The notes: generated from the letters alone by a model not told the origin. Shown: positions 1 through 7,856, numbered from the stretch's first letter. The stretch is DNA of 9,293 nucleotides from an uncultured Amylibacter sp. (GCA_938001995.1 CALLAV010000263.1:1-9293), one strand, 5' to 3'. Made by a program: numbers and translations.

Positions 1-495
1 GTTCGACAGAATATCTTGCAAGGACAACACATCGCCCGACAGCTTTTCGATATTCGTCTGCGCCCTATCAATCGTCGCCAGCCGTTCCTGCAACTGCGTC
101 AGCGATTTGGTCGTCTTTTCACTGCTGCCAGACAGGGAATCCTTTAGCTGCACCTGCATTTCTGCCAAAGATCGCGCGTTTTTCATGGCGCTTTCATGCA
201 GCTTATCCTGCATCTGCTGCTGCACATGTCCAAGGCGCGATTCCACCGTGTGCATGGCCTGCGTTTGCGCATTCGCCACACTATCAAGCCCGCCTTTCAG
301 CACATGCTGGCTCTCGTTCATCGCCTTTAGGCCTTCGCCCATCATCAGCATTTGGTTTGCCAGAGGTTCTGCTGCGTTCGCTGCCCGTCCAGACGCCCGT
401 AGAGCGAAAACCAGGAGGAACAGCACCAGAAGCAAAACGATACCGAGCGCGATCACGGCCAAAACCAGCGGGTCGTTGAAATCAATTTGCTCCAT
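1..495 (-). CDS. rmuC: DNA recombination protein RmuC, N-terminal part (3' end outside window)
   Basis: The open frame reads from an ATG at 495 to the window edge without a stop, giving 165 residues. Residues about 9-32 are a strongly hydrophobic segment (LVLAVIALGIVLLLVLFLLV), so the protein is probably anchored in the inner membrane by its N-terminus. From about residue 36 the sequence is polar, rich in Gln, Glu, Lys and Leu, and looks like a long coiled coil. The stretch at residues 137-164 (ERLATIDRAQTNIEKLSGDV and following) is the typical lead-in to the RmuC nuclease-like core, which is not in the window. RmuC proteins are thought to limit rearrangement at inverted repeats; the biochemical activity is poorly defined. 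The ATG shares one base with the mutL stop (TGATG), which fixes the start and suggests translational coupling. A GGA about ten bases upstream is only a weak ribosome binding site. The family call is good; function follows the family. Confidence 0.9.
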   Translation of the reverse strand, partial: MEQIDFNDPLVLAVIALGIVLLLVLFLLVFALRASGRAANAAEPLANQMLMMGEGLKAMNESQHVLKGGLDSVANAQTQAMHTVESRLGHVQQQMQDKLHESAMKNARSLAEMQVQLKDSLSGSSEKTTKSLTQLQERLATIDRAQTNIEKLSGDVLSLQDILSN

Positions 496-2315
496 CAGCG
501 GCGTCCAAACAGTTTTTCAATGTCATGGAGTTTTAGCTCCACGTAAGTGGGTCGTCCGTGGTTGCATTGCCCCGAATGCGGGGTGGCTTCCATTTCGCGC
601 AGCAAAGCGTTCATTTCCTCAGCCCGCATGACACGGCCAGATCGGATTGATCCATGACACGCCACACGACTGAGGATCGCTTCCAGCTTGTCTTTCACAC
701 TTTGCGTTTGGTTCAGGTCAGTCAGCTCGTCCGCAATGTCATTGACCAACGCCACCGCGTTGACTTCGCCCAGCAGTGCGGGTGTTTCACGCACACAAAC
801 CGCTGATCCGCCAAAATCTTCGATCACAAGACCGAAACCCGCCAGCTCTGGTGCAGCATTCAAGACACGTGCGTGATCATCCGCAGCGAGCTCTACAATC
901 TCTGGGATCAGCAACGCCTGCGCGGCCACGCCGTTCTCGGCCATTTGCCGTTTCAGGCGTTCATAAACCAAGCGCTCGTGGGCTGCGTGCTGATCAACAA
1001 TCACGATTCCATCAGGTGTTTGCGCGATCACATAATTTTCATGAACCTGCGCGCGGGCAGCACCCAACGGCTGATCCTCGATCACCTCTTCAACGGCCGA
1101 CTCAAACCGTGCAGACGGAGCAGGCGCCTCTGCAAACCCACTTTGCATCGGTTGGTAACTTGGTTGCACGGGCCGTCGATCCATCTGATACACCGCACCT
1201 TCTGGCCGTGTTTCTGGGCGAAACGCGCCGAGCGTTGCATCCGCCACGGTTGTGCTGGCGCGGTGGCCTGCCTCGGCGAGCGCATGGCGCAATGCTGACA
1301 CGATCAATCCGCGCGCAATACCGGGATCGCGGAAACGCACCTCGGATTTTGCGGGGTGCACATTCACATCCACCAACGTCGGATCACATTCGAGGAACAG
1401 AGCCAGCGCGGGGTGTCGATCACGGTGCAGAAAATCGGAATAGGCCCCACGGATCGCGCCGTAAAACACTTTGTCGCGCACGGGTCGCCCATTTACAAAC
1501 ATGTACTGCGCGGTTGCCGATCCACGGGAATAGGTCGGCAGGCTGGCAAACCCCGTCACCGCGAGCCCCTCACGTTCAGCATCAATGCGCAGCGCATTCG
1601 CAGCGAAATCTGACCCTAGGATTTTCGCAAGTCGCGCATGCAGCGCATCGAACAAATCACCCGTTTGCGGCGGCACTTGAAACACCACGCGACCTTCACC
1701 GCCGCCCGTCACATCGCGCAGGGTGAACCCAATCATCGGCTCTGCCATGGCTAGCCGTTTCATCACATCAATGATCGCTCCGCTTTCGCTGCGATCCGTG
1801 CGTAGAAATTTCAGCCGTGCGGGGGTCGCATGAAACAGATCACGCAATTCCACGACCGTGCCACGGGACAAGGCCGCAGGCTTTACCGCCTCCATCACAC
1901 CACCATTCACGGCGATCATCGCCGCATTGTCGGCCCCAGCCGCACGCGATGTAATCGTCAGACGCCCAACCGCCCCCATGGACGGAAGCGCTTCACCGCG
2001 AAATCCGAAGGTGTGGATGTTCAACAGGTCAGACCCATCAATCTTGGACGTCGCATGACGGCATAGCGCAAGGGTCAGTTCATCCTCTGGAATTCCAAAC
2101 CCGTCATCCGTTACACGCAGCAGAGTTTTGCCCCCGTCAGCATAGGCCACCTCAATGCGTGTCGCCCCTGCATCAATGGCATTTTCCACCATTTCTTTCA
2201 CCGCAGAGGACGGACGCTCCACCACTTCACCCGCCGCGATGCGGTTGGCCGCTGCGTCATCAAGTTGGCGAATGGGCGCTCGATTAGCGCTTATGTTGGG
2301 GTCAGGGGCGTTCAT
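495..2315 (-). CDS. mutL: DNA mismatch repair endonuclease MutL
   Basis: MutL couples MutS mismatch recognition to strand incision. Numbering is from the ATG at 2315 (606 residues). The N-terminal GHKL ATPase shows E41 and N45 in [18 protein letters not shown] at 70-75, HATSKI at 87-92, FGFRGEAL at 103-110 and PARLKFL at 165-171; VNVHPAK ends at the ATP-contacting Lys323. A variable linker spans about 355-420. The C-terminal domain carries [12 protein letters not shown] (441-452), an exact DQHA(x)2E(x)4E endonuclease motif, plus ACHGSIRSG (552), CNHGRP (584) and a terminal FGRR. QALLIP (466-471) fits the QxxLxP beta-clamp binding motif. It is therefore the nicking MutL of bacteria that lack MutH, not the E. 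coli type. The start is uncertain: an in-frame GTG at 2336 would add seven residues, and neither codon has a good Shine-Dalgarno. The stop shares one base with the rmuC start. Confidence 0.96.
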   Translation of the reverse strand: MNAPDPNISANRAPIRQLDDAAANRIAAGEVVERPSSAVKEMVENAIDAGATRIEVAYADGGKTLLRVTDDGFGIPEDELTLALCRHATSKIDGSDLLNIHTFGFRGEALPSMGAVGRLTITSRAAGADNAAMIAVNGGVMEAVKPAALSRGTVVELRDLFHATPARLKFLRTDRSESGAIIDVMKRLAMAEPMIGFTLRDVTGGGEGRVVFQVPPQTGDLFDALHARLAKILGSDFAANALRIDAEREGLAVTGFASLPTYSRGSATAQYMFVNGRPVRDKVFYGAIRGAYSDFLHRDRHPALALFLECDPTLVDVNVHPAKSEVRFRDPGIARGLIVSALRHALAEAGHRASTTVADATLGAFRPETRPEGAVYQMDRRPVQPSYQPMQSGFAEAPAPSARFESAVEEVIEDQPLGAARAQVHENYVIAQTPDGIVIVDQHAAHERLVYERLKRQMAENGVAAQALLIPEIVELAADDHARVLNAAPELAGFGLVIEDFGGSAVCVRETPALLGEVNAVALVNDIADELTDLNQTQSVKDKLEAILSRVACHGSIRSGRVMRAEEMNALLREMEATPHSGQCNHGRPTYVELKLHDIEKLFGRR

Positions 2316-2358
2316 GCCACAATGGATAGCACGCACAGCCCCGATTCGCGATTGCCGA

Positions 2359-2364
2359 ATTCTA
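2359..2364 (-). promoter_or_regulatory. Possible -10 element of a mutL-rmuC promoter
   Basis: On the minus strand the hexamer TAGAAT matches the TATAAT consensus at five of six positions and lies in the gap between the second M16 gene and mutL. Transcription would begin near 2352, leaving a leader of about 37 bases before the ATG at 2315. No recognisable -35 hexamer sits 16-18 bases upstream, so this is a weak prediction resting on one element and on the gap itself. Confidence 0.25.
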
Positions 2365-2392
2365 AACCGTCAGAGCAGTTAACCACGTTAGA

Positions 2393-3709
2393 TCACTCGG
2401 TAGAGGTCACGCCTTCGGGCTGTCCAACCACAACAAACCGCAAGCCATCAGGTTGCAAATGTGTCTTGGCCACCCGCGCAATATCTTCAAGCGTTACTGC
2501 ATTTAAACGATCATTTCGCGTGTTGATATATTCGGGCACAAACCCATCTAGCTGCATGCCTGACATGACCCGTGCAATCTTGGCGTTACCGTCAAAACGC
2601 AGTGCATAGGACCCTGTCATATACTTCTTCGCTTTGTCCAATTCGGCGGCCGTTACACCACCTTCAGCCATACGTTTCCATTCATCTGCGACGACAGAAA
2701 TTGCCTCACCAATTGTTCCGTTCGCCGAAGCAACAGACCCACCCATATATTCGGTGGCGCCAAGCCAGGCGATATAGGTGTAAATTCCGTAAGTCAGCCC
2801 CCGCTTTTCACGCACCTCGTCTGTCAGGCGAGAGCCAAAGCCACCGCCACCCAGAATATGGTTCATCACAAAAAGCGGCATGAAATCCGGGTGATCCAAA
2901 TCAACCTCGGTTGGTTGTGCCCAAATCGCTACGGATTGCGGGGATGGGAAGTCCACAACAGTTGTCCCACCACTCGCACCGAACGTCACCTGCGGGGGCA
3001 ATTCGGCGCCCTGTTCGGGCAAATCGCCGAGCAGCTGATCCAACATCGGACCGAGTTCTTCTGCCCTAACATCGCCCACAACTGAAACCACCAAATGATC
3101 TTTGGTCAGGACAGCTTTGTGGGCCGCAAACATATCGTCGCGTGTAAGGGCCGCAACAGTTTCCAGTGTTCCATCGCTTGGCAAAGCATAGGGATGTCCT
3201 GCAAAAGCAATTTCGTTCAGGGTTTGCCCTGCGATGGATTGTGGGTCTTTCAGATCGCTTTCAAGACCAGACACAACCTGCGCTTTCACGCGCGAAAAGG
3301 CCACGTCGTTGAAGGCTGGGTCCATGATCGCTTTACGCAACAAGGCCAATGCTTCATCCGCGTTTGATTTCAAAACCTGCGCAGAAATCCGGACGCTGTC
3401 GCGCTGTGCGCTAAAGCCGAAATTCGCCGCGAGGCCTTCCGATGCGCGACGAAACGCGGTGGCATCCATGTCACTGGTGCCTTCTTCGAGCAGGCCAACC
3501 ATCAAATTGGTCGCGCCTGTTTTGCCTTCGGCATCAAGCGCTGTACCGCCCTTAAACGCGATTTGCATTGCGATGAAGGGGATAGCGGGTTCGTTGACCA
3601 ACCACGCTTTGATCCCACCTTCGCTGGTGACTTGTTCGATTTTGATCTGTGCGGATAGGGGTAGCGCGGCGACAACGGTCACCCAAAGTACGATGAATAA
3701 ACGGATCAT
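2393..3709 (-). CDS. M16 family peptidase, zinc-less partner subunit (periplasmic)
   Basis: 438 residues from the ATG at 3709. Residues 1-20 form a Sec signal peptide ending in LSA before QIKIEQ, so the mature protein is probably periplasmic. The protein has the two-lobe M16B layout. The position where the family carries HxxEH reads NLMVG (68-72) within GATNLMVGLLEEGT, so both His ligands and the catalytic Glu are gone and it cannot bind zinc in the usual way. The C-terminal half keeps REKRGLTYGIY (300-310), the R/Y element that binds the substrate backbone in M16B enzymes. It is the natural partner of the zinc-bearing M16 protein encoded immediately upstream, whose stop overlaps this start by four bases (ATGA). 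The frame is open 40 codons further upstream, but that part overlaps the neighbour and destroys the signal peptide, so 3709 is preferred; GGAGGGG lies five bases before it. Substrate unknown. Confidence 0.93.
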   Translation of the reverse strand: MIRLFIVLWVTVVAALPLSAQIKIEQVTSEGGIKAWLVNEPAIPFIAMQIAFKGGTALDAEGKTGATNLMVGLLEEGTSDMDATAFRRASEGLAANFGFSAQRDSVRISAQVLKSNADEALALLRKAIMDPAFNDVAFSRVKAQVVSGLESDLKDPQSIAGQTLNEIAFAGHPYALPSDGTLETVAALTRDDMFAAHKAVLTKDHLVVSVVGDVRAEELGPMLDQLLGDLPEQGAELPPQVTFGASGGTTVVDFPSPQSVAIWAQPTEVDLDHPDFMPLFVMNHILGGGGFGSRLTDEVREKRGLTYGIYTYIAWLGATEYMGGSVASANGTIGEAISVVADEWKRMAEGGVTAAELDKAKKYMTGSYALRFDGNAKIARVMSGMQLDGFVPEYINTRNDRLNAVTLEDIARVAKTHLQPDGLRFVVVGQPEGVTSTE

Positions 3710-5052
3710 TGGGACCCCTCCGCCTGTGGTGGCAACATCAAACCTGTCACCGATTGTTTTGGGTTCAGCACCTTGCGGGCCACCTGCATAATGTCTTCTT
3801 CCGTGACCTCTTGCAGAACCTGCGACCATGTTTGTACGTCTTCAACGGTCAATCCCGCGGTAAGCGCAATCCCATAGGTCCGAGCCACGCTAGACTGATC
3901 ATCCAGCTCATAGATGTCCTCGGCCGCGATTTGCACTTTGAGACGTGCAAGGTGATCGGCGTCAACGCCCTCTTCCAAGAAATCAGCCAAAACTTGATCC
4001 ACAGCATCCACAAGATCATCCATGTCCACACCCGGACGCGGCATCGCATAAAGACCGAACGTTTCAGGATCGTAAGACACAGAATCATACCACGCGCTGG
4101 TGGACACAGCGATTTGTTGGTCCAGTTGCAGCTTTTGCCCCATCACAGAGGACAGGCCAGACCCGCCTAATAGTTGTGCGAACATCAATAAGGCAGCGGC
4201 CTCTTTTTGATTGCCAGATTGGCGTTTTGGCGCTTGATAGCTGCGGATCATATAGGGCTGTGTTTGGCGCGGATCGCTAAACGTTAGTGTAACAGGGGAC
4301 AGATGCGGTGGCTCTTTGGGGCGGACACGCGGCGGGATGTTGTCAGATGGTTCAAGCGGGCCAAAGTGTTTTTCGGCCAAGGCTTTTACCTCGTCGGGAT
4401 AGACATCACCCGCAATCACCAAAATCGCGTTGTTCGGCGCATAATAGGTTTTGTAAAAATCGAGCGCAGCTTCGCGGTTCAACGCCTCAATCTCGTGCTG
4501 CCAGCCGATCACTGGATTGCGATAGGGGTGATTCATAAACATCATAGCGCGACGCTGTTCTTGGAATTGGCTATTTGGATCGCTGTCCACACGGGTGCGG
4601 CGTTCTTCGATCACCACATTACGCTCGGTGATGACGTCTTCTTCGGACAACACAAGATTGCGCATCCGATCTGCTTCTAATTGCATCATCAACGGCAAAC
4701 GATCCGCAGCCACCCGCTGAAAATAACCTGTGTAGTCATAGGAGGTGAACGCATTGTCCACACCGCCGTTTTCCTTAACGGTCTTGCTAAACTCACCCGG
4801 TTTCAGGGTCTTGGTCCCTTTGAACAGCAAGTGTTCCAGAAAATGTGCAACACCTGTATATCCCGCAGGCTCATCCGCCGATCCAACGCGATACCAGACC
4901 ATGTTTGTCACGACAGGGGCGCGGTGGTCTTCGATCACCACAGCTTGCAGTCCGTTTTCCAGTTCAAACGTGGTGACTTTGCCCGTTTCAGCAATTGCGC
5001 TTTGCGTCGAAAAAAGGATCGCAAAACAGAAACTCACAGTCCGCAATAGCAT
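3706..5052 (-). CDS. M16 family zinc peptidase, catalytic subunit (periplasmic)
   Basis: 448 residues, pitrilysin/processing-peptidase family. Residues 1-21 are a Sec signal peptide ending AIA before ETG, so the enzyme probably works in the periplasm. The inverted zinc motif is intact: HFLEH at 70-74, with E150 in NVVIEERR as the third metal ligand at the usual 75-residue spacing and E73 as the catalytic base. NGGVDNAFTSYDYTGY (95-110) is the conserved strand after the zinc helix. In the C-terminal half the expected R/Y substrate-binding element is absent; the equivalent stretch reads QKLQLDQQIAVSTSAWY (306-322). The next gene supplies R/Y but lacks zinc ligands, so the two probably form one active site, as in mitochondrial processing peptidase. 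A GGAGG lies four bases before the ATG. The 92-base gap upstream may hold the operon promoter. No substrate can be inferred from sequence. Confidence 0.95.
   Translation of the reverse strand: MLLRTVSFCFAILFSTQSAIAETGKVTTFELENGLQAVVIEDHRAPVVTNMVWYRVGSADEPAGYTGVAHFLEHLLFKGTKTLKPGEFSKTVKENGGVDNAFTSYDYTGYFQRVAADRLPLMMQLEADRMRNLVLSEEDVITERNVVIEERRTRVDSDPNSQFQEQRRAMMFMNHPYRNPVIGWQHEIEALNREAALDFYKTYYAPNNAILVIAGDVYPDEVKALAEKHFGPLEPSDNIPPRVRPKEPPHLSPVTLTFSDPRQTQPYMIRSYQAPKRQSGNQKEAAALLMFAQLLGGSGLSSVMGQKLQLDQQIAVSTSAWYDSVSYDPETFGLYAMPRPGVDMDDLVDAVDQVLADFLEEGVDADHLARLKVQIAAEDIYELDDQSSVARTYGIALTAGLTVEDVQTWSQVLQEVTEEDIMQVARKVLNPKQSVTGLMLPPQAEGSQ
3715..3721 (-). promoter_or_regulatory. Ribosome binding site of the second M16 gene, inside the first
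   Basis: GGAGGGG on the minus strand lies five bases before the ATG at 3709 and within the last codons of the upstream M16 gene (Ala-Glu-Gly-Ser-Gln-stop). Together with the ATGA overlap it decides the start of the downstream gene and supports coupled, roughly equal synthesis of the two proteins. Confidence 0.75.
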
Positions 5053-5056
5053 GGGA

Positions 5057-5061
5057 CCTCC
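5057..5061 (-). promoter_or_regulatory. Ribosome binding site of the zinc M16 peptidase gene
   Basis: GGAGG on the minus strand is separated from the ATG at 5052 by only four bases (TCCC). It is the best Shine-Dalgarno match at this gene and supports the ATG that gives a proper signal peptide. Confidence 0.65.
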
Positions 5062-5083
5062 AATTCAATTCGTTGTTGGTAGG

Positions 5084-5111
5084 ACAGTAGCCTGTTGCGC
5101 GTCACATTCAA
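5084..5111 (-). promoter_or_regulatory. Possible promoter of the M16 peptidase pair
   Basis: In the 92-base gap between the DUF3035 gene and the first M16 gene, the minus strand has TTGAAT (5106-5111, four of six to the -35 consensus), a 16-base spacer and TACTGT (5084-5089, three of six to the -10 consensus). Transcription would start near 5077, about 25 bases before the ATG. The match is weak; the gap size and the strong ribosome binding site downstream are the main support. Confidence 0.3.
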
Positions 5112-5144
5112 CGCCACTCTACGCGATTGTGAGTGACGATTTGC

Positions 5145-5684
5145 TTAACGCGAGTCTTCTGGGGAAACGGTTGGTGTTTTCACACCTTTGCGGCGAAGCA
5201 ATTCGTTTGCGCGGCGGGCCTGTAGAGTTTGCTCTTCATAGGAGTTTAGGTAGGTGTCCACTTTGAACCAGCGTTGCAGCAGTTTTGGACCGTTCTTTTT
5301 GCGGAACTCTTTATCCTCTTCCGCAACGACTTTGCGGATGTTTGCGGCGGTGCCATTGCGTTCTGCCGCGGCCAGTAGCGCGCCTTCGCCTGCGCCAACA
5401 CGAGTGCTGTCAAGGCGCGAGGGTTGACCGCCAAGTGCGGCAACGGCGTCATGTTCTGGTAATGGATCCGTCAGGTTGCCGCCACCAGGTGTGGGATCAG
5501 GAAGTGCAACCAAATCATCGGGCAGTTCCAGCGGCTTCGTTGGTACGATACCAAATTCATCAGGGCCGTTTTGCAAGTTTTCTTCGCCCGCAATGAATCG
5601 GCCGATCCCTTGCGATGTGTCACACCCTGCCAATGCGCCAACAAGCGCAACAGTTGTCATGATTTTCAGTCCCGCAATTTTCAT
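5145..5684 (-). CDS. DUF3035 domain lipoprotein
   Basis: 179 residues. The N-terminus is a lipoprotein signal peptide: Lys at 2 and 7, a hydrophobic stretch, and the lipobox LAGC with the lipidated Cys at 21. Mature residue +2 is Asp, which in E. coli retains lipoproteins in the inner membrane; whether that rule applies here is uncertain. The mature part contains NGPDEFGIVPTKPLELPDD (39-57) followed by a Pro/Gly-rich stretch (LPDPTPGGGN), the hallmark of the DUF3035 family as I remember it. The C-terminal third is highly charged and probably helical (AEEDKEFRKK, then EEQTLQARRANELLRRKGVK). No enzymatic motif is visible and the function is unknown. It lies 55 bases after lspA, the peptidase that would remove its signal peptide. 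GAGGG eight bases before the ATG at 5684 supports the start; the next Met (residue 9) would leave too short a signal peptide. Confidence 0.88.
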   Translation of the reverse strand: MKIAGLKIMTTVALVGALAGCDTSQGIGRFIAGEENLQNGPDEFGIVPTKPLELPDDLVALPDPTPGGGNLTDPLPEHDAVAALGGQPSRLDSTRVGAGEGALLAAAERNGTAANIRKVVAEEDKEFRKKNGPKLLQRWFKVDTYLNSYEEQTLQARRANELLRRKGVKTPTVSPEDSR

Positions 5685-5739
5685 TGCAAATGCCCTCAGC
5701 CTGCTCTTGAGATGTGTTTACCGAAATTTTTCATGGCCG

Positions 5740-6204
5740 TCACGCCTTTCTGTGCAGCTTTTCAGAAAACAGCACCAATCCGAACGCGCCCACAAAAATA
5801 GCGATGTCTGCCACGTTGAACGAAAACGGGTTGCGCCAGCCACAACACGACATGTTCAAAAAGTCGGCAACAGCCCCATACACCACACGATCCACGGTGT
5901 TTCCAAGCGCGCCACCGACGATACAGCCGACCAGAAACGCGGCGAACCAGCCCGTAAAACTACGGCCCCACCACAGCACCCAGATCGAAATTACGATGGA
6001 TATAGCAATAAGCGCCCAGCGCAGGTCATAGTCGCCAAACAGGCCAAAATTGATGCCTTCATTCCAAGCCATGCGGAAATTCACCAGCGGCGGTAGCACA
6101 TCAATGGCCAATTTCATCTTCAGATCAAGGTACTCGACCACAATGAACTTTGTGATCTGGTCAAACACAAAAATCCCAAGGCTCATTGCCAAAATACGCT
6201 TCAT
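5740..6204 (-). CDS. lspA: Lipoprotein signal peptidase (signal peptidase II)
   Basis: 154 residues, the normal length for this inner-membrane aspartyl protease, which cleaves the signal peptide from diacylglyceryl-modified prolipoproteins just before the lipidated Cys. About four membrane segments are visible (roughly 5-22, 62-79, 84-101, 131-148). Conserved elements: DQITK at 15-19, WNEGINFGLF at 47-56, GNTVDRVVYG at 101-110 and FNVADIAI at 129-136. The catalytic aspartates are D114 (in AVADF) and D133 (in NVADI), 19 residues apart as in Pseudomonas LspA. Between them lies MSCCGWRNPFS, a Cys-Cys loop I associate with Rhodobacterales LspA. The ATG is 14 bases after the purH stop, with AAGGA (6215-6219) ten bases before it and overlapping the purH stop codon, so it is probably co-transcribed and coupled with purH. 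The call is secure. Confidence 0.97.
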   Translation of the reverse strand: MKRILAMSLGIFVFDQITKFIVVEYLDLKMKLAIDVLPPLVNFRMAWNEGINFGLFGDYDLRWALIAISIVISIWVLWWGRSFTGWFAAFLVGCIVGGALGNTVDRVVYGAVADFLNMSCCGWRNPFSFNVADIAIFVGAFGLVLFSEKLHRKA

Positions 6205-6218
6205 CGTCCTGCTTTCCT

Positions 6219-7811
6219 TTAGTGGCGGAAGTGCCGCATTCCTGTGAATACCATGGCCAAACCCGCGTCATCTGCTGCTTTAATCACATCGTCATCGCGC
6301 ATGGATCCACCGGGTTGGATCACAGCCGTGGCGCCAGCTTCTGCCGCCGTCAGCAACCCATCCGAAAACGGGAAAAACGCATCAGAGGCCACAACCGACC
6401 CTTGCGTCAGCGGTGTATCCAGACCGAGGACCTCGGCCATGTCCTGCGCCTTGCGCGCCGCGATCCGTGTACTGTCCACACGGCTCATTTGCCCAGCGCC
6501 AACGCCAACGGTTGCGCCGTCTTTCACATAAACAATTGCGTTGGATTTAACGTGTTTCGCGATTTTCCATGCCACCAACAGATCGGCCATTTCTTGCGCA
6601 CTCGGCTGGCGTTTCGTCACGACTTTCAAATCAGACGGATCGATAAAGCCGTTATCGCGATCTTGGATCAGATATCCGCCCGAAACTTGCTTCCAAACCT
6701 GCCCCGCGCTGCGCACATCAGGCAAACCGCCTGTGGTCAGCAAACGCAGGTTCTTTTTCGCGGCAAAAACCGCCTTCGCCTCATCCGTCACATCAGGCGC
6801 AATCACCACTTCGGTGAAAATCTCAACGATTTGTTCTGCTGTTGGCGCGTCTAACGTTTGGTTCAGCGCGATAATCCCGCCAAAAGCCGACGTGCGGTCA
6901 CAATCAAACGCGGATTGATACGCCTCGGCTAGGGTTGCGCCCGTCGCAACACCGCAGGGATTCGCGTGTTTGATAATCGCACAGGCAGGTCCGTTCGCCG
7001 GATCAAACTCTGCCACCAATTCAAACGCCGCATCCGTGTCGTTGATGTTGTTATAAGACAGCGCCTTACCCTGATGCTGCTCCGCCGTGGCAACCCCAAA
7101 TCGCGTATCCCCATTGGAATAAAAGCTCGCGCCTTGGTGCGGGTTTTCTCCATACCGCATCTCTTGCACAAACGTGCCTGCAATCGCCTTGCGCCGAGGT
7201 GCATCTGTACCGATCGCACCCGCCATCCAAGTGGACACCGCTGCATCATAAGCCCCTGTGCGGGCATAGGCCGCTTGCGCCAAACCCTGACGGAACGCCA
7301 ATGTGGTTTGCCCATCGTTGCCATCCAATTCGGCCAGCAACCCATCGTAGTCCTCAACATCCACAACCACAGACACAAAACCATGGTTCTTTGCGGCCGC
7401 CCGGATCATGGCTGGGCCGCCGATATCAATATTCTCGATACAGGTGTCGTAATCTGCGCCAGCTGCCACCGTTGCTTCAAAAGGATAAAGGTTAACAACC
7501 AACAGATCGATGTTGCCGATCCCGTGTTCGTCCATCGCCGCCACATGATCCGCGTTATCGCGCAGCGCTAACAAACCGCCATGGACCATCGGATGCAGTG
7601 TCTTTACGCGCCCATCCATCATTTCTGGGAAATTCGTAATCTCGGACACGTCCTTAACTGGCAACCCCGCATCGCGGATCGCTTTTGCGGTGCCCCCCGT
7701 AGACAACAACTCTACCCCACGCGCATCAAGCGCTTTGGCCAGATCAATCAGACCCGTCTTATCAGAAACGGAAAGCAGGGCGCGGCGCAGCGGTTGAAGA
7801 TCATCAGACAT
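6219..7811 (-). CDS. purH: Bifunctional AICAR transformylase / IMP cyclohydrolase
   Basis: 530 residues, the usual PurH length. It performs the last two steps of purine synthesis in the cytoplasm: 10-formyl-THF-dependent formylation of AICAR to FAICAR, then ring closure to IMP. The N-terminal cyclohydrolase (MGS-like) domain shows LLSVSDKTG (12-20), [11 protein letters not shown] (35-45), [11 protein letters not shown] (64-74), VVNLYPF (105-111) and [17 protein letters not shown] (127-143). The transformylase domain shows MRYGENPHQ (218-226), NNINDTDAA (254-262), [10 protein letters not shown] (280-289) with the catalytic Lys281-His282 pair, [10 protein letters not shown] (308-317), [10 protein letters not shown] (438-447) and [12 protein letters not shown] (499-510). 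The ATG at 7811 gives the family's normal N-terminus; an upstream in-frame TTG at 7841 would add ten atypical residues. Its best Shine-Dalgarno, AAGGA at 7826-7830, is 14 bases away, so initiation may be weak. It follows the heparinase-like gene by 45 bases. Confidence 0.98.
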   Translation of the reverse strand: MSDDLQPLRRALLSVSDKTGLIDLAKALDARGVELLSTGGTAKAIRDAGLPVKDVSEITNFPEMMDGRVKTLHPMVHGGLLALRDNADHVAAMDEHGIGNIDLLVVNLYPFEATVAAGADYDTCIENIDIGGPAMIRAAAKNHGFVSVVVDVEDYDGLLAELDGNDGQTTLAFRQGLAQAAYARTGAYDAAVSTWMAGAIGTDAPRRKAIAGTFVQEMRYGENPHQGASFYSNGDTRFGVATAEQHQGKALSYNNINDTDAAFELVAEFDPANGPACAIIKHANPCGVATGATLAEAYQSAFDCDRTSAFGGIIALNQTLDAPTAEQIVEIFTEVVIAPDVTDEAKAVFAAKKNLRLLTTGGLPDVRSAGQVWKQVSGGYLIQDRDNGFIDPSDLKVVTKRQPSAQEMADLLVAWKIAKHVKSNAIVYVKDGATVGVGAGQMSRVDSTRIAARKAQDMAEVLGLDTPLTQGSVVASDAFFPFSDGLLTAAEAGATAVIQPGGSMRDDDVIKAADDAGLAMVFTGMRHFRH

Positions 7812-7856
7812 GGGAGCAGTTCGTATCCTTTTATGTGTCAACGCGGCCCCGTCAGG

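Noticed and set aside
107..631. Plus-strand open frame of 174 codons, and many other plus-strand frames across the window (for example 776-1726 and 6186-6854).
   Set aside because: They lie antisense to well-supported genes, have no recognisable domains and show the Arg/Pro/His-rich composition of shadow frames.
2343..2360. Small inverted repeat ATTCG/CGAAT and a GATTC (CcrM-type GANTC) site upstream of mutL.
   Set aside because: The stem is five bases with no T-run, and one GANTC site in a gap of this size is not unusual by chance.
3710..3829. Forty-codon upstream extension of the second M16 gene.
   Set aside because: It overlaps the upstream gene, has a composition unlike the family and would bury a clear signal peptide; the ATG at 3709 has a strong ribosome binding site.
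5100..5138. Inverted repeats in the gap before the M16 genes: CGTCAC with GTGACG, and CACTC with GAGTG.
   Set aside because: The arms are only six and five bases, the two pairings overlap and exclude each other, and no T-run follows, so neither a terminator nor an operator is supported.
5696..5734. Twelve-residue open frame between lspA and the DUF3035 gene, as a possible leader peptide.
   Set aside because: Short frames like this are expected by chance, the composition shows no attenuator-like codon run, and no alternative hairpins were seen around it.
7812..7841. TTG start giving purH ten extra residues; the same bases include TTGACA, which resembles a -35 element.
   Set aside because: The extra residues are atypical of PurH, and no -10 hexamer follows TTGACA at 16-18 bases, so neither reading is supported.
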